A DNA stretch of 64,000 nucleotides from an uncultured Verrucomicrobiales bacterium (GTDB lineage: Bacteria > Verrucomicrobiota > Verrucomicrobiia > Verrucomicrobiales > Akkermansiaceae). The stretch is from assembly GCA_938008215.1 (NCBI GenBank), contig CALLLS010000021.1:47455-111454 (forward strand), in the 5' to 3' direction. Position numbers and translations under genes: made by a program. Positions 57,213-64,000 of the stretch are shown here, piece after piece; the stretch's first letter is position 1, and each line of letters starts with the position of its first letter. Under the pieces are notes generated by a model. That model saw nothing but the letters and a program-made list of their open reading frames with translations, had not been told where the DNA came from and did not search any database.

Positions 57213-57987
57213 TCAATGATCTCTGTGATAAATGCGGGAGGAAATAATACGGGTAGCCCTATAACAAGAGAAAGTAAGCAAGCGTAGCGTAACCACCATG
57301 CTTTCTTCTCGATTAGCACCGCGATGCCTTGGAAAAGAAAGAAGAGAAACGGGAGTCCAAACCCTTCCATGACAATGACTGTTATAGCGAGTTCGTGAAA
57401 GAGTCCTGAAACGAGAAAAACGGCAAATACTGCTCCTTTTTCACCAAGTTTTAACGTCAGTGGTTTCTGGACTGCTATTGCCATCATTTGGCTGTAAGCT
57501 AAATTCCAACGTGCTCCCCAAAAATCCCTAAATCCAGTAGTTACCAAAGGGTTTCGGAATAGGGTGCGGACGGGAAATCCTACACAGCGCCATAACGCGG
57601 TATTAAGTCTGAGCACTCCGTAGTGGAACATCATACTCATGAAGATGAAAGAAAGCGGGAAGTAGTCCCATTTAAGGCTGACATAGAGGCTTAGTCCGAT
57701 CGCTCCCAGAGCTATAGAGAACAGAGCAGTCCTGACGTGGCTTTTCCATTCTAAAGCTCTTCGCTTACAAGTCCACGCCATCGGTTGCATTCCGAACCAG
57801 AGGAAACTAAAAGTGATCCATCTATGCCATGATAACCTCTTTCCCCCTGACTGAACCCATTCCATATAGCTACCCACCAAGCTAAGCGCGGAATGTTATC
57901 CCATTTTTCGCAGACCCACTTTCCCGCGAGGTTAGTGACGATTCCTATAAGGAGGGCGTATGCTAAGTTGATTATCTGATATTCCAT
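57161..57987 (-). pseudogene. Wax-synthase-like MBOAT acyltransferase, apparently frameshifted
   Basis: Two overlapping minus-strand frames together make one protein. The first (57987-57751) gives MEYQIINLAYALLIGIVTNL and RLAWWVAIWNGFSQG; the second (57880-57161) continues GGKRLSWHRWITFSFLWFG, FRDFWGARWN and GLFHELAI. The last two are MBOAT/wax-synthase signatures, with the His as catalytic residue. The joint falls at a run of five G (57843-57847 on the plus strand as C). One extra base there would yield one 275-residue protein. It may be a sequencing error, a true frameshift or programmed slippage. The start overlaps the upstream gene by 16 bases. Confidence 0.75.
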
Positions 57988-58391
57988 ATTAAGGTTCCCC
58001 AGTAGACTGTTACTAAGCCGAAAAACATCGTTACTAACAACGTCTCGGCAACTTTGTTAAAAGGAGTTTCTGGTATGTCATCCCGATTAAAGTAGAAAAA
58101 TTGACATACGATACGACCGCTCCACCATAAGCCCATAAAGACGAGTAGAGTATTCCCCAATGGGCTTCCTTTCATGAGCTCATCGGCGAAGAAAAAGGTT
58201 ATGATGGCAAAGAAGAGGTGACTCCCTAAAATGTATACAGCGTATGTAAAAAACATCTGTCTCATGAGTGGGATGAGCTGAGCAGTATGTTCTGACCATT
58301 TTAAACAGTGCGGAATGGCTAAGCTGCCGATGAAGAGAAGGAATTGCGCTCCTCCAGCTATATAGAGTCCTAGTTTTAAAAGTTGTTCCAT
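57972..58391 (-). CDS. Integral membrane protein, paralog of the 58462 protein
   Basis: The ATG at 58391 is preferred; the frame extends to a TTG at 58430. The 139-residue protein has about four helices. The segment VYILGSHLFFAIITFFFADELMKGSPLGN and the loop SGRIVCQFFYFNRDDIPE align with the upstream protein's YIVMTMVAMALACLYATTELVKADTLM and GGRVLLHVFYYDKQIN. Function is unknown. It is cotranscribed with the MBOAT gene (16-base overlap) and may supply or position its substrate. Confidence 0.7.
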   Translation of the reverse strand: MEQLLKLGLYIAGGAQFLLFIGSLAIPHCLKWSEHTAQLIPLMRQMFFTYAVYILGSHLFFAIITFFFADELMKGSPLGNTLLVFMGLWWSGRIVCQFFYFNRDDIPETPFNKVAETLLVTMFFGLVTVYWGTLIWNIR

Positions 58392-58461
58392 AAGGTTAAG
58401 TGAGAGTGATGTATAAGAATGTTCCTGCAATGTAGGTGAAGGTCGCTAAGAAAAGAGCATT

Positions 58462-58791
58462 TCAGCGCGGGTTCTCTTTATTAATCTGTTTATCGTAATA
58501 GAAGACATGTAGCAGAACCCGCCCGCCCCAGAAAATTGTTCCAAACCAGAGGAAGCCACGTGCCATGAGCGTGTCTGCTTTTACTAGTTCAGTTGTAGCG
58601 TAAAGGCAGGCTAACGCCATTGCGACCATCGTCATTACGATGTATAAAGTATGAACCTTAAAGGTTTGCTGAAAGAAATTCTCTGTATTCGCTAAGTTTT
58701 TATTCCACCCAAGTTTCTTAAACGCGAAAGCGTTTGCAATGCATATCATTAGCAAGAGGAACCCAGCTACTTTTAATAAAATCTCATTCAT
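58462..58791 (-). CDS. Small integral membrane protein, paralog of the 57972 protein
   Basis: A 109-residue membrane protein, first of the three-gene operon 58791-57161. Shared pattern with the downstream gene: ...(T/A)xELxKxxxL..., then (S/G)GR(I/V)xxxxFYxxxxxI. It has three to four membrane helices. The gap to the next gene is 70 bases. No family is known to me. A possible stem-loop at 58808-58827 precedes it. Confidence 0.65.
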   Translation of the reverse strand: MNEILLKVAGFLLLMICIANAFAFKKLGWNKNLANTENFFQQTFKVHTLYIVMTMVAMALACLYATTELVKADTLMARGFLWFGTIFWGGRVLLHVFYYDKQINKENPR

Positions 58792-58807
58792 GTCTGTCTA
58801 AATATAA

Positions 58808-58827
58808 CTTTCAGTATTTACTGAAAG
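58808..58827. terminator. Stem-loop downstream of rsgA
   Basis: CTTTCAG (58808-58814) pairs with CTGAAAG (58821-58827) around TATTTA. It lies 26 bases after the rsgA stop and before the 58791 gene. The U-tract is weak, so it may be a regulatory site rather than a terminator. Confidence 0.35.
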
Positions 58828-58852
58828 CTTAAGATATAAGTCAAGCGTGATT

Positions 58853-59959
58853 TTAAACTTCGCCTCTTTCGTCTTTCTCTAGTTGGATGCGATCTGCTAG
58901 ATTGCGCGCTTTTACGCGGTTATCTCTTTTGTTCCAGCGTTCGGTAATCATTTTACGCTTTTTCTGGCGGCGTTTAAGTTCAGCAATTTCTTCTTCAAGT
59001 CTTAAGTAGCCATCATACCGATCAAGGTTTAAGGCACCACTTTCTACCGCTTCTCGGATGGCGCATCCTTTATCGCTTTGGTGCTTGCAATCATGAAATT
59101 TGCATTGAGAAGTAAGAGCTTCGATATCAGCGAAGCTTTCTCTTAAGCCCTTTTCATCTGTCCACATCTGGATTTCTCGCATCCCAGGGTTATCAACTAA
59201 AAGTCCGCCTTTTGGTAGGAGGACAAGCTCTCGTGCGGTAGTCGTGTGTCTGCCTTTTCCGGTGAGTGCATTCACGTCACCAGTGCTCATTACTTCATTT
59301 CGGATTACTCTATTGAGGATAGTCGATTTTCCTACCCCACTAGAGCCGACGAGAGCTACCGTCTTTCCTTCTTCAAAGTATTCATTTAAAATTTCTAGAG
59401 GATCGTCGTTCAGTGCGGACATGACGCGTACTTGTGCTTGAGCACTGAGTGCCGTTATCTCGGCAATGCGCTTGGTGAGATCTTCCTTGGAGACAAGGTC
59501 TGATTTATTAATTACAACCACAGGAATACAGCCTGTTTTTTCAATGAGCAGGAAATATCTTTCTAACCTGCGGACGTTAAAGTCTGCAAGCGGGTCAGTC
59601 ACCACCATTACATAGTGTACGTTGGCGCAAATCACATGCTCATCAGAGCTGTTACCGGACATTTTACGCGAGAAGCGACTCTGGCGCGGTAGAATCGCTT
59701 GAATAATAGGGATTTCTTCTTTTACATCCAGAGCGACCCAATCTCCGACCGCAGGCAAATCTGCGTCGCATTCAGCCTCATGCCAAAGTTTCCCTGCTAC
59801 AATGGAATCTAAATCTTCACCGTCATGTAGAAGCGCTGTGAAATTAATTTTCGTTTCACGGATGAGTCTTCCTGCAACAAATCCTTTCTTTTTGTAAGGC
59901 AAAAACGCCTGCTCAAAGGCAGGCGTCCATCCTAGAGATTTAGGCGTGACTTGAATCAA
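58853..59959 (-). CDS. rsgA: Ribosome small-subunit GTPase RsgA
   Basis: RsgA checks 30S maturation. The 368-residue protein has an N-terminal OB-fold (VGDWVALD), then a circularly permuted GTPase with G4 NKSD, the P-loop VGSSGVGKS and DNPGMRE (G3). Next comes a zinc-binding segment with CKFHDCKHQSDKGCAI. The frame starts with TTG at 59959, overlapping the TGA of the upstream lipoprotein gene in TTGA, so translation may be coupled. Confidence 0.95.
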   Translation of the reverse strand: MIQVTPKSLGWTPAFEQAFLPYKKKGFVAGRLIRETKINFTALLHDGEDLDSIVAGKLWHEAECDADLPAVGDWVALDVKEEIPIIQAILPRQSRFSRKMSGNSSDEHVICANVHYVMVVTDPLADFNVRRLERYFLLIEKTGCIPVVVINKSDLVSKEDLTKRIAEITALSAQAQVRVMSALNDDPLEILNEYFEEGKTVALVGSSGVGKSTILNRVIRNEVMSTGDVNALTGKGRHTTTARELVLLPKGGLLVDNPGMREIQMWTDEKGLRESFADIEALTSQCKFHDCKHQSDKGCAIREAVESGALNLDRYDGYLRLEEEIAELKRRQKKRKMITERWNKRDNRVKARNLADRIQLEKDERGEV

Positions 59960-60381
59960 GGGATAATGAAGATGTTATTCGTGCCAGGCTCTTTCGCCAT
60001 TTTACCTGAAGGGATTCCAGACACATCCACGGTGTTATAAGGGCGGTAAGGGCTCTTCACATAACCTGGTGTTTCTGTCATCTGTGCCAGAGGATAGTTA
60101 TTTTGCACTGGTGCAGAAGGCGCTGCCTGTTGCGTATTATTAAATCCATTGGTTTGATTTCGCTCTTGTACTGCTGCAGAGCCAGCACCAACAGCAGCTC
60201 CTATAGCCGCGCCATTCACGATATCTTTAGTGTCGTCTCCAGCAAGAGCGCCGATGGCACCACCAGCTAAAGCTCCTACGCCTGCTCTCTGTTGTTGTAA
60301 GGGTGTGCAGCTTGAAAAGCTAAGCGCACAAAAAAGCCCTGCTATTCCCGCTAGTCTAAAAGTTGTTAAGTGATTTTTCAT
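59956..60381 (-). CDS. Glycine-zipper lipoprotein
   Basis: The ATG at 60381 gives a lipoprotein signal (FCALSFSSC, Cys about residue 25); a start 10 codons earlier lacks it. The mature part has a glycine-zipper (VGALAGGAIGALAG and IGAAVGAGSAA). The Pro/Gln-rich C-terminus ends in NNIFIIP. It resembles the glycine-zipper lipoprotein class but shows no OmpA domain. The stop overlaps the rsgA start in TTGA. Confidence 0.72.
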   Translation of the reverse strand: MKNHLTTFRLAGIAGLFCALSFSSCTPLQQQRAGVGALAGGAIGALAGDDTKDIVNGAAIGAAVGAGSAAVQERNQTNGFNNTQQAAPSAPVQNNYPLAQMTETPGYVKSPYRPYNTVDVSGIPSGKMAKEPGTNNIFIIP

Positions 60382-60484
60382 TTTTGATCTATGACAGAGA
60401 GACAATGGCAACTATTCAAAAAGAAACAATGGATTTTTGTTAAAAGCGTAATTTAGCTGTTTAGTTCTACGGGAGGCCCATTTG

Positions 60485-62074
60485 TTAGACCGCTTTAGCA
60501 CTTTGAGTATATTTCGCAATAGGTGTAATAACTTGGTCCTTACTCGCAGACATATGCCTATCATGAGAACGAAGTTGGATAGCCTCTGCTATGTGATTCT
60601 GCTCTATCTGCTCTTTATTTGCCAAATCCGCAATTGTTCTAGCGACCTTTAAGATGCGGTTATAGGCTCTTCCAGAATATCCAAATTTATCCATAGCTCT
60701 CTCCAGAATGAGGTGAGTTCGCTCATCTAGCTTACAGTATTTACTGAGTATCTTTCCTGTAGCTTGAGCATTACAGAGTCCGTCTTCACCGTATTTGCTA
60801 TAGCGCGCTACCTGTATATTTCTGGCTTTTACAACACGTTTGCGAATTTCCTCAGATGACTCTTCTACTCTCTCTATTCGCAGCTCTTTATAATCTACTC
60901 TTGGGACACTTATTTGAATATCTATTCGATCTAATATAGGACCCGAAAGTCTGTTTTGGTAATTCTCTAGCTGACGTGAATGGCAACTGCATTGCGTTTT
61001 TGTATCACCTCTATATCCGCATGGACATGGGTTCATTGCTGCTACGAGCATGAACTTACTAGGGAAGTTGAGCGTTCCGCTTGCGCGTGAAATCGTTACC
61101 TGGCCATCTTCTAGAGGTTGTCTAAGAACCTCTAGTGTAGTGCGGCGAAATTCTGGAAACTCATCGAGGAAAAGGACTCCATTATTTGCAAGAGATACCT
61201 CCCCTGGTGATATGATACTTCCTCCACCGAGTAAGCCTGCATCTGATATAGTATGGTGCGGAGATCGATAGGGTCTTTCTTTAATGAAGGATGAATGACT
61301 ATTAGTGAGACCTCTTACTGAGAAGACTTTGGTTGTTTCTATCGCTTCTGCCTCCGTTAGGGGTGGCAATATGGTAGGTATTCTCTGCGCTAGCATGGAT
61401 TTCCCTGTTCCGGGAGAACCACTCATGAGAATATTATGTCCACCTGCAGCAGCGATTTCTAATGACCGTTTGGCATAGGCTTGTCCTTTTACTTCTGAAA
61501 AATCGACTACGTATTTTGGAGGAGTGGTGAGGTCTACATTTGCTTGGGTTCTGGGAAGCGGTTCTTTCTGAATGAGGTGATCCCATACTTCTTTAAGTGA
61601 TGAAGCACCATATACTTCTAGATCAGATATGAGTGATGCTTCTGCCGCGTTCTCCACAGGTAATAGGATTGCTTTCTTACCTGCCTGTTTAGCGGCCACC
61701 GCGAGCGCAAGGACTCCTTTCACTGGTCTTAGGGTGCCATCTAAGGAGAGCTCACCTGCGACTAAGAAATCTTCTAAGGCAGGAATGGAGACTCCCATAT
61801 TGTTAAGCGCGATCCCGATGGCGATAGGTAAATCAAAAGCAGGGCCTTCCTTCTTAAGGTCTGCAGGTGCGAGATTAATGACATGCGTTCCATCTTCTCC
61901 GTAGAAATTTGCAGCCTTGAGGGCAAAGTGTACGCGCTCGCTGGATTCACGAATCGCAGTATCCGGCAGTCCAACGATGATCGTTTTTGATTCCATAGAC
62001 ATTCGGGAGGCGACCTCCACTTCTACGATAGTAGCTTCTACTCCTTGGACCGCTGCGCTGTAGACTTTCTGCAT
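60485..62074 (-). CDS. comM: ComM/YifB-family AAA+ ATPase
   Basis: ComM is a branch-migration helicase for natural transformation. The 529-residue protein has an N-terminal Lon-like domain (PADLKKEGPAFDLPIAIG), the Walker A GSPGTGKS, the Mg-chelatase-like Walker B LFLDEFPEF, and the C-terminal helix region. A Cys-rich zinc loop lies at CPCGYRG...CSCH. The N-terminal PAFDLPIAIG segment is typical. It stands alone; no competence gene is adjacent. A perfect 18-bp palindrome lies 18 bases upstream of its ATG. Confidence 0.92.
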   Translation of the reverse strand: MQKVYSAAVQGVEATIVEVEVASRMSMESKTIIVGLPDTAIRESSERVHFALKAANFYGEDGTHVINLAPADLKKEGPAFDLPIAIGIALNNMGVSIPALEDFLVAGELSLDGTLRPVKGVLALAVAAKQAGKKAILLPVENAAEASLISDLEVYGASSLKEVWDHLIQKEPLPRTQANVDLTTPPKYVVDFSEVKGQAYAKRSLEIAAAGGHNILMSGSPGTGKSMLAQRIPTILPPLTEAEAIETTKVFSVRGLTNSHSSFIKERPYRSPHHTISDAGLLGGGSIISPGEVSLANNGVLFLDEFPEFRRTTLEVLRQPLEDGQVTISRASGTLNFPSKFMLVAAMNPCPCGYRGDTKTQCSCHSRQLENYQNRLSGPILDRIDIQISVPRVDYKELRIERVEESSEEIRKRVVKARNIQVARYSKYGEDGLCNAQATGKILSKYCKLDERTHLILERAMDKFGYSGRAYNRILKVARTIADLANKEQIEQNHIAEAIQLRSHDRHMSASKDQVITPIAKYTQSAKAV

Positions 62075-62091
62075 AGTGGAAATAATGATTT

Positions 62092-62109
62092 CATGAACAC
62101 GTGTTCATG
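62092..62109. promoter_or_regulatory. Perfect 18-bp palindrome between comM and a divergent gene
   Basis: CATGAACAC joined to GTGTTCATG (62092-62109) is a perfect inverted repeat 18 bp upstream of the comM start and 62 bp upstream of the gene at 62171. The core GAAC-ACGT-GTTC fits the GAACRNRYGTTC pattern of Gram-positive LexA boxes. The LexA motif I recall for Verrucomicrobia is the opposite arrangement (TGTTC-N4-GAACA), so a different repressor is possible. Confidence 0.55.
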
Positions 62110-62170
62110 TGAAGTTTTAAATTGCGTTTTTTTCAGTCGCATCTCAGATGAAGCCTGCTTAACTCAGCGC

Positions 62171-62506
62171 ATGAGCGATTTAGACTTAGGTGAGCAACCA
62201 CTTATTATGATGATGGAAAAGTGGGGTCTTAGTAATGAAGACTTGGTGAAAGCCTCCACAGAACAGTTGACCTTTAAGCAGGTTCAGAAAGCGAGAAAAG
62301 GAAGGCGCCTAACGATGGCAATGATGTTTAAAGTGATGCGTGCTTATAACGTCGCGATTTGGCATAAGCTTGATAAGAAGCAAAAGGAGAAATTTACAGA
62401 GTATAACCACCGTCCCCTCTTTAATTATGCCAAAGGGTATGATGCGGAATGGGCTGACCCAAATGAGGCCTTGATCGCTGAGTTAGCTGGTGATGGCGAA
62501 GAATGA
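62171..62506 (+). CDS. Conserved-looking small protein with possible helix-turn-helix
   Basis: A 111-residue protein starting MSDLDLGEQPLIMMMEKWGL at ATG 62171; longer starts upstream run through the palindrome and comM promoter region and are rejected. It contains LSNEDLVKASTEQLTFKQVQKARKGRRLTMAMMFKVMRAY, which has the spacing of an XRE-type helix-turn-helix. Its stop overlaps the start of the next gene by 4 bases (ATGA). DNA binding is possible but not shown. Confidence 0.6.
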   Translation: MSDLDLGEQPLIMMMEKWGLSNEDLVKASTEQLTFKQVQKARKGRRLTMAMMFKVMRAYNVAIWHKLDKKQKEKFTEYNHRPLFNYAKGYDAEWADPNEALIAELAGDGEE

Positions 62507-63504
62507 GTGAGCGAATCACCATTATAGGAGCCGGACTTGCGGGCTGTAGTCTCGCATGGTGCTTATACAAGAGAGGGTGTGATTTTATATTATTAGAGGA
62601 TGAGCCAGATTCGGCAGGTTCACTTGTGGCTGCGGGAATGCTCGCGCCCGTCACAGGGAGGGCTTTTAATCCTTCATGGCAGATTGATACATTTTATTAC
62701 CCGGCGCGGTCTTTTTACTCTTATGTGGAAAAGGAGCTAGGGATGAAGCTATGGCATTCCTTCCCTGTAGTGAGGCTCTTTCATGACGCTAAAGATAGAA
62801 GGAAGTTTGAGAAGAAGCGTGAGCAAGATGAGAACTTAGGCCTTTGGGTGCACGAGACCTTAGAGCAAGTGGATAATGCTATCGCTGAAGATGGCGCAGT
62901 CGTTTGGAAAGGGAGTGGACGCTTAAATGTTGGGCGATTTGTGAAGGCGACCCGTGCCTTTTTTGCGCGTAAGGGCTATTACAGTGAAGGGGCGTTGCCG
63001 AAAGATAATACTGGCATCTGTATTCACACGAAGGGTGCGCGAGGCCTCATAGAAGGCTCTCCTATTAAGCTTCCGCAACGCAGTGCAAAGGGAGAAATTC
63101 TAACGGTTCGTATTCCTGAGCTTTCACAGGAGAGAATCCTGAGTCGTGGAACGTGGCTTGTGCCTACTGGTGAAAATGACGGCACATTTTTAGCGGGAGC
63201 AAGTTATGAGTGGGATGACCTCACGAATAACCCAACGCAAGCAGGGCGGGCAGCAGTAGAAAAGGGGATTAGTGCCTTGATCAAAAGCCCTTTTGAGGTT
63301 CTGGATCATGTCGCAGGAGTGCGCCCGATCGTAAGGAGGAGTGAACCCGTGATCGGGAGAGTGAGTGAGAACACCTTCATTATGAATGGTCTTGGTTCAA
63401 AAGGGGTTCTTTATGCTCCTCGGACAGCGGAGATCCTTATTGCGCATATTTTAGAGCAGGTGAAAATTCCTGATGAATTAGAAGTTGCAGGAGTTCTAAA
63501 GTAG
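62503..63504 (+). CDS. FAD-dependent amine/amino-acid oxidoreductase (DAO family)
   Basis: A 333-residue FAD protein with the Rossmann motif GAGLAGCSLAWCL at residues 9-21, a DAO-like region AAGMLAPVTGR and a C-terminal VAGVRPIVRRSEPVIGRV and GLGSKGVLYAP that closes the FAD site. This is the D-amino-acid oxidase/glycine oxidase (ThiO-like) fold. Length fits. No thiamine gene is nearby, so the substrate is open. It overlaps the upstream gene by 4 bases (ATGA) and is followed 14 bases on by 63518, one operon. Confidence 0.78.
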   Translation: MSERITIIGAGLAGCSLAWCLYKRGCDFILLEDEPDSAGSLVAAGMLAPVTGRAFNPSWQIDTFYYPARSFYSYVEKELGMKLWHSFPVVRLFHDAKDRRKFEKKREQDENLGLWVHETLEQVDNAIAEDGAVVWKGSGRLNVGRFVKATRAFFARKGYYSEGALPKDNTGICIHTKGARGLIEGSPIKLPQRSAKGEILTVRIPELSQERILSRGTWLVPTGENDGTFLAGASYEWDDLTNNPTQAGRAAVEKGISALIKSPFEVLDHVAGVRPIVRRSEPVIGRVSENTFIMNGLGSKGVLYAPRTAEILIAHILEQVKIPDELEVAGVLK

Positions 63505-63517
63505 AATATTTTACTCT

Positions 63518-63973
63518 ATGCCTATTCCATCTCTCAAACTCATCTCTGCTTTAAGAAAAACTGCTGACCGCGTGGAAGCAGGTGCCCGATACGAATGGGG
63601 GCACATGGCGCATTGCAACTGCGGGCACCTCGCACAAACGGTGACGGAGAAATCAGGGGCGCAAATTTCTCATGCTGTTAAGCATACCCTAGACGAATGG
63701 ACCGAGCATGCTAATGACGTATGCGCTGTCACGGGTCACCCAGTTGAAGATCTCCTCGATGCTTTAATGGAATACGGATTTAGCCGCCAAGATGTGCAAC
63801 ATCTAGAATGGCTTTCTGATAAGCGAGTTTTAAGAAGATTAGGCGAAAATATCTATCTCGAACGAAATCAGCGAGATGACCTCATCACCTATCTACGTGA
63901 AATGGCAGGAATGTTAGAAGATGAGCTAAGCTCCATGGTGCTTTTGGCTGCGGTTAAGAGCTCTCAAATGTAG
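63518..63973 (+). CDS. Hypothetical protein, third gene of the FAD oxidoreductase operon
   Basis: A 151-residue soluble protein with a Cys/His-rich segment near the N-terminus (WGHMAHCNCGHLAQTVT), then a long mostly helical region. It has no signal or membrane helix. The motif could bind metal. It is 14 bases downstream of the FAD-enzyme gene and likely cotranscribed. No function is known to me. It ends 27 bases before the window edge. Confidence 0.6.
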   Translation: MPIPSLKLISALRKTADRVEAGARYEWGHMAHCNCGHLAQTVTEKSGAQISHAVKHTLDEWTEHANDVCAVTGHPVEDLLDALMEYGFSRQDVQHLEWLSDKRVLRRLGENIYLERNQRDDLITYLREMAGMLEDELSSMVLLAAVKSSQM

Positions 63974-64000
63974 AGAGGAATTATTATTTAAGAACCCATT

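Overview
This 64 kb window is a bacterial chromosome segment of moderate-to-low GC with tightly packed, mostly housekeeping genes on both strands. The best guess is a Gram-negative, menaquinone-using member of the PVC group, probably Verrucomicrobiota. This is an inference from several lipoproteins and an OmpA-family protein, an SHD1-domain secreted protein, a bactofilin, an RsmA-NUDIX fusion, NuoB/NuoC, MenC/MenE and the scarcity of clear Shine-Dalgarno sites. No 16S rRNA gene is present to settle it.

Layout. 1-6.5 kb: a cut-off L,D-transpeptidase-like lipoprotein, a MidA-type methyltransferase, an RlmB-type rRNA methyltransferase, an OmpA lipoprotein, lysine 2,3-aminomutase, a winged-helix regulator, an RlmI-type methyltransferase and a small beta-barrel protein. 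6.5-12.9 kb: a large flavin/polyferredoxin membrane fusion, then an acetolactate synthase-like enzyme with a Cys-rich small membrane protein and an aldehyde dehydrogenase, and SufE. 12.9-22.3 kb: rpsT with promoter and terminator, queD, DUF2141, a cell-wall amidase, a P450, rlmN, a voltage-gated K+ channel, lipA, a TatD nuclease, an RRM protein and tRNA-Tyr. 22.4-33.3 kb: class II aldolase, a GNAT remnant, pheT, a desaturase, fabD, secreted/membrane proteins and an RlhA-like U32 protein.

33.35-34.9 kb is the one clearly accessory stretch. It holds a truncated IS110-type transposase, three small unknown ORFs, a gene fragment and five copies of a short repeat that bracket the ORFs like cassettes. 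It ends at an unannotated SRP (4.5S) RNA gene whose apical loop is GAAA.

35-48 kb: a GlmU-like acyltransferase with glmS, yqgE, menC-menE, a PIN-PhoH ATPase, bactofilin, two low-complexity lipoproteins, an MFS transporter, a CNNM-type protein, fmdB, rpsN and carA. 48-64 kb: an AP2-like protein, an RsmA-NUDIX fusion, lipoproteins, a channel-like membrane protein, a rhomboid protease, nuoC and nuoB, a cytochrome b562-like protein, a RimB-RimK fusion, a three-gene membrane operon with a frameshifted wax-synthase-like MBOAT enzyme, rsgA, comM with a perfect palindrome in its upstream region, and a FAD oxidoreductase operon.

Connected functions: MenC/MenE supply menaquinone for a respiratory chain that would use NuoB/NuoC. 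GlmS and its neighbour feed UDP-GlcNAc synthesis, which the L,D-transpeptidase-like and amidase proteins then remodel. RsmA, RlmB, RlmN, RlhA-like, RlmI-like, RsgA, S14 and S20 serve ribosome maturation. Decayed pieces of at least three genes (GNAT, MFS, IS110 transposase) lie in the gaps, so the region has been pruned.
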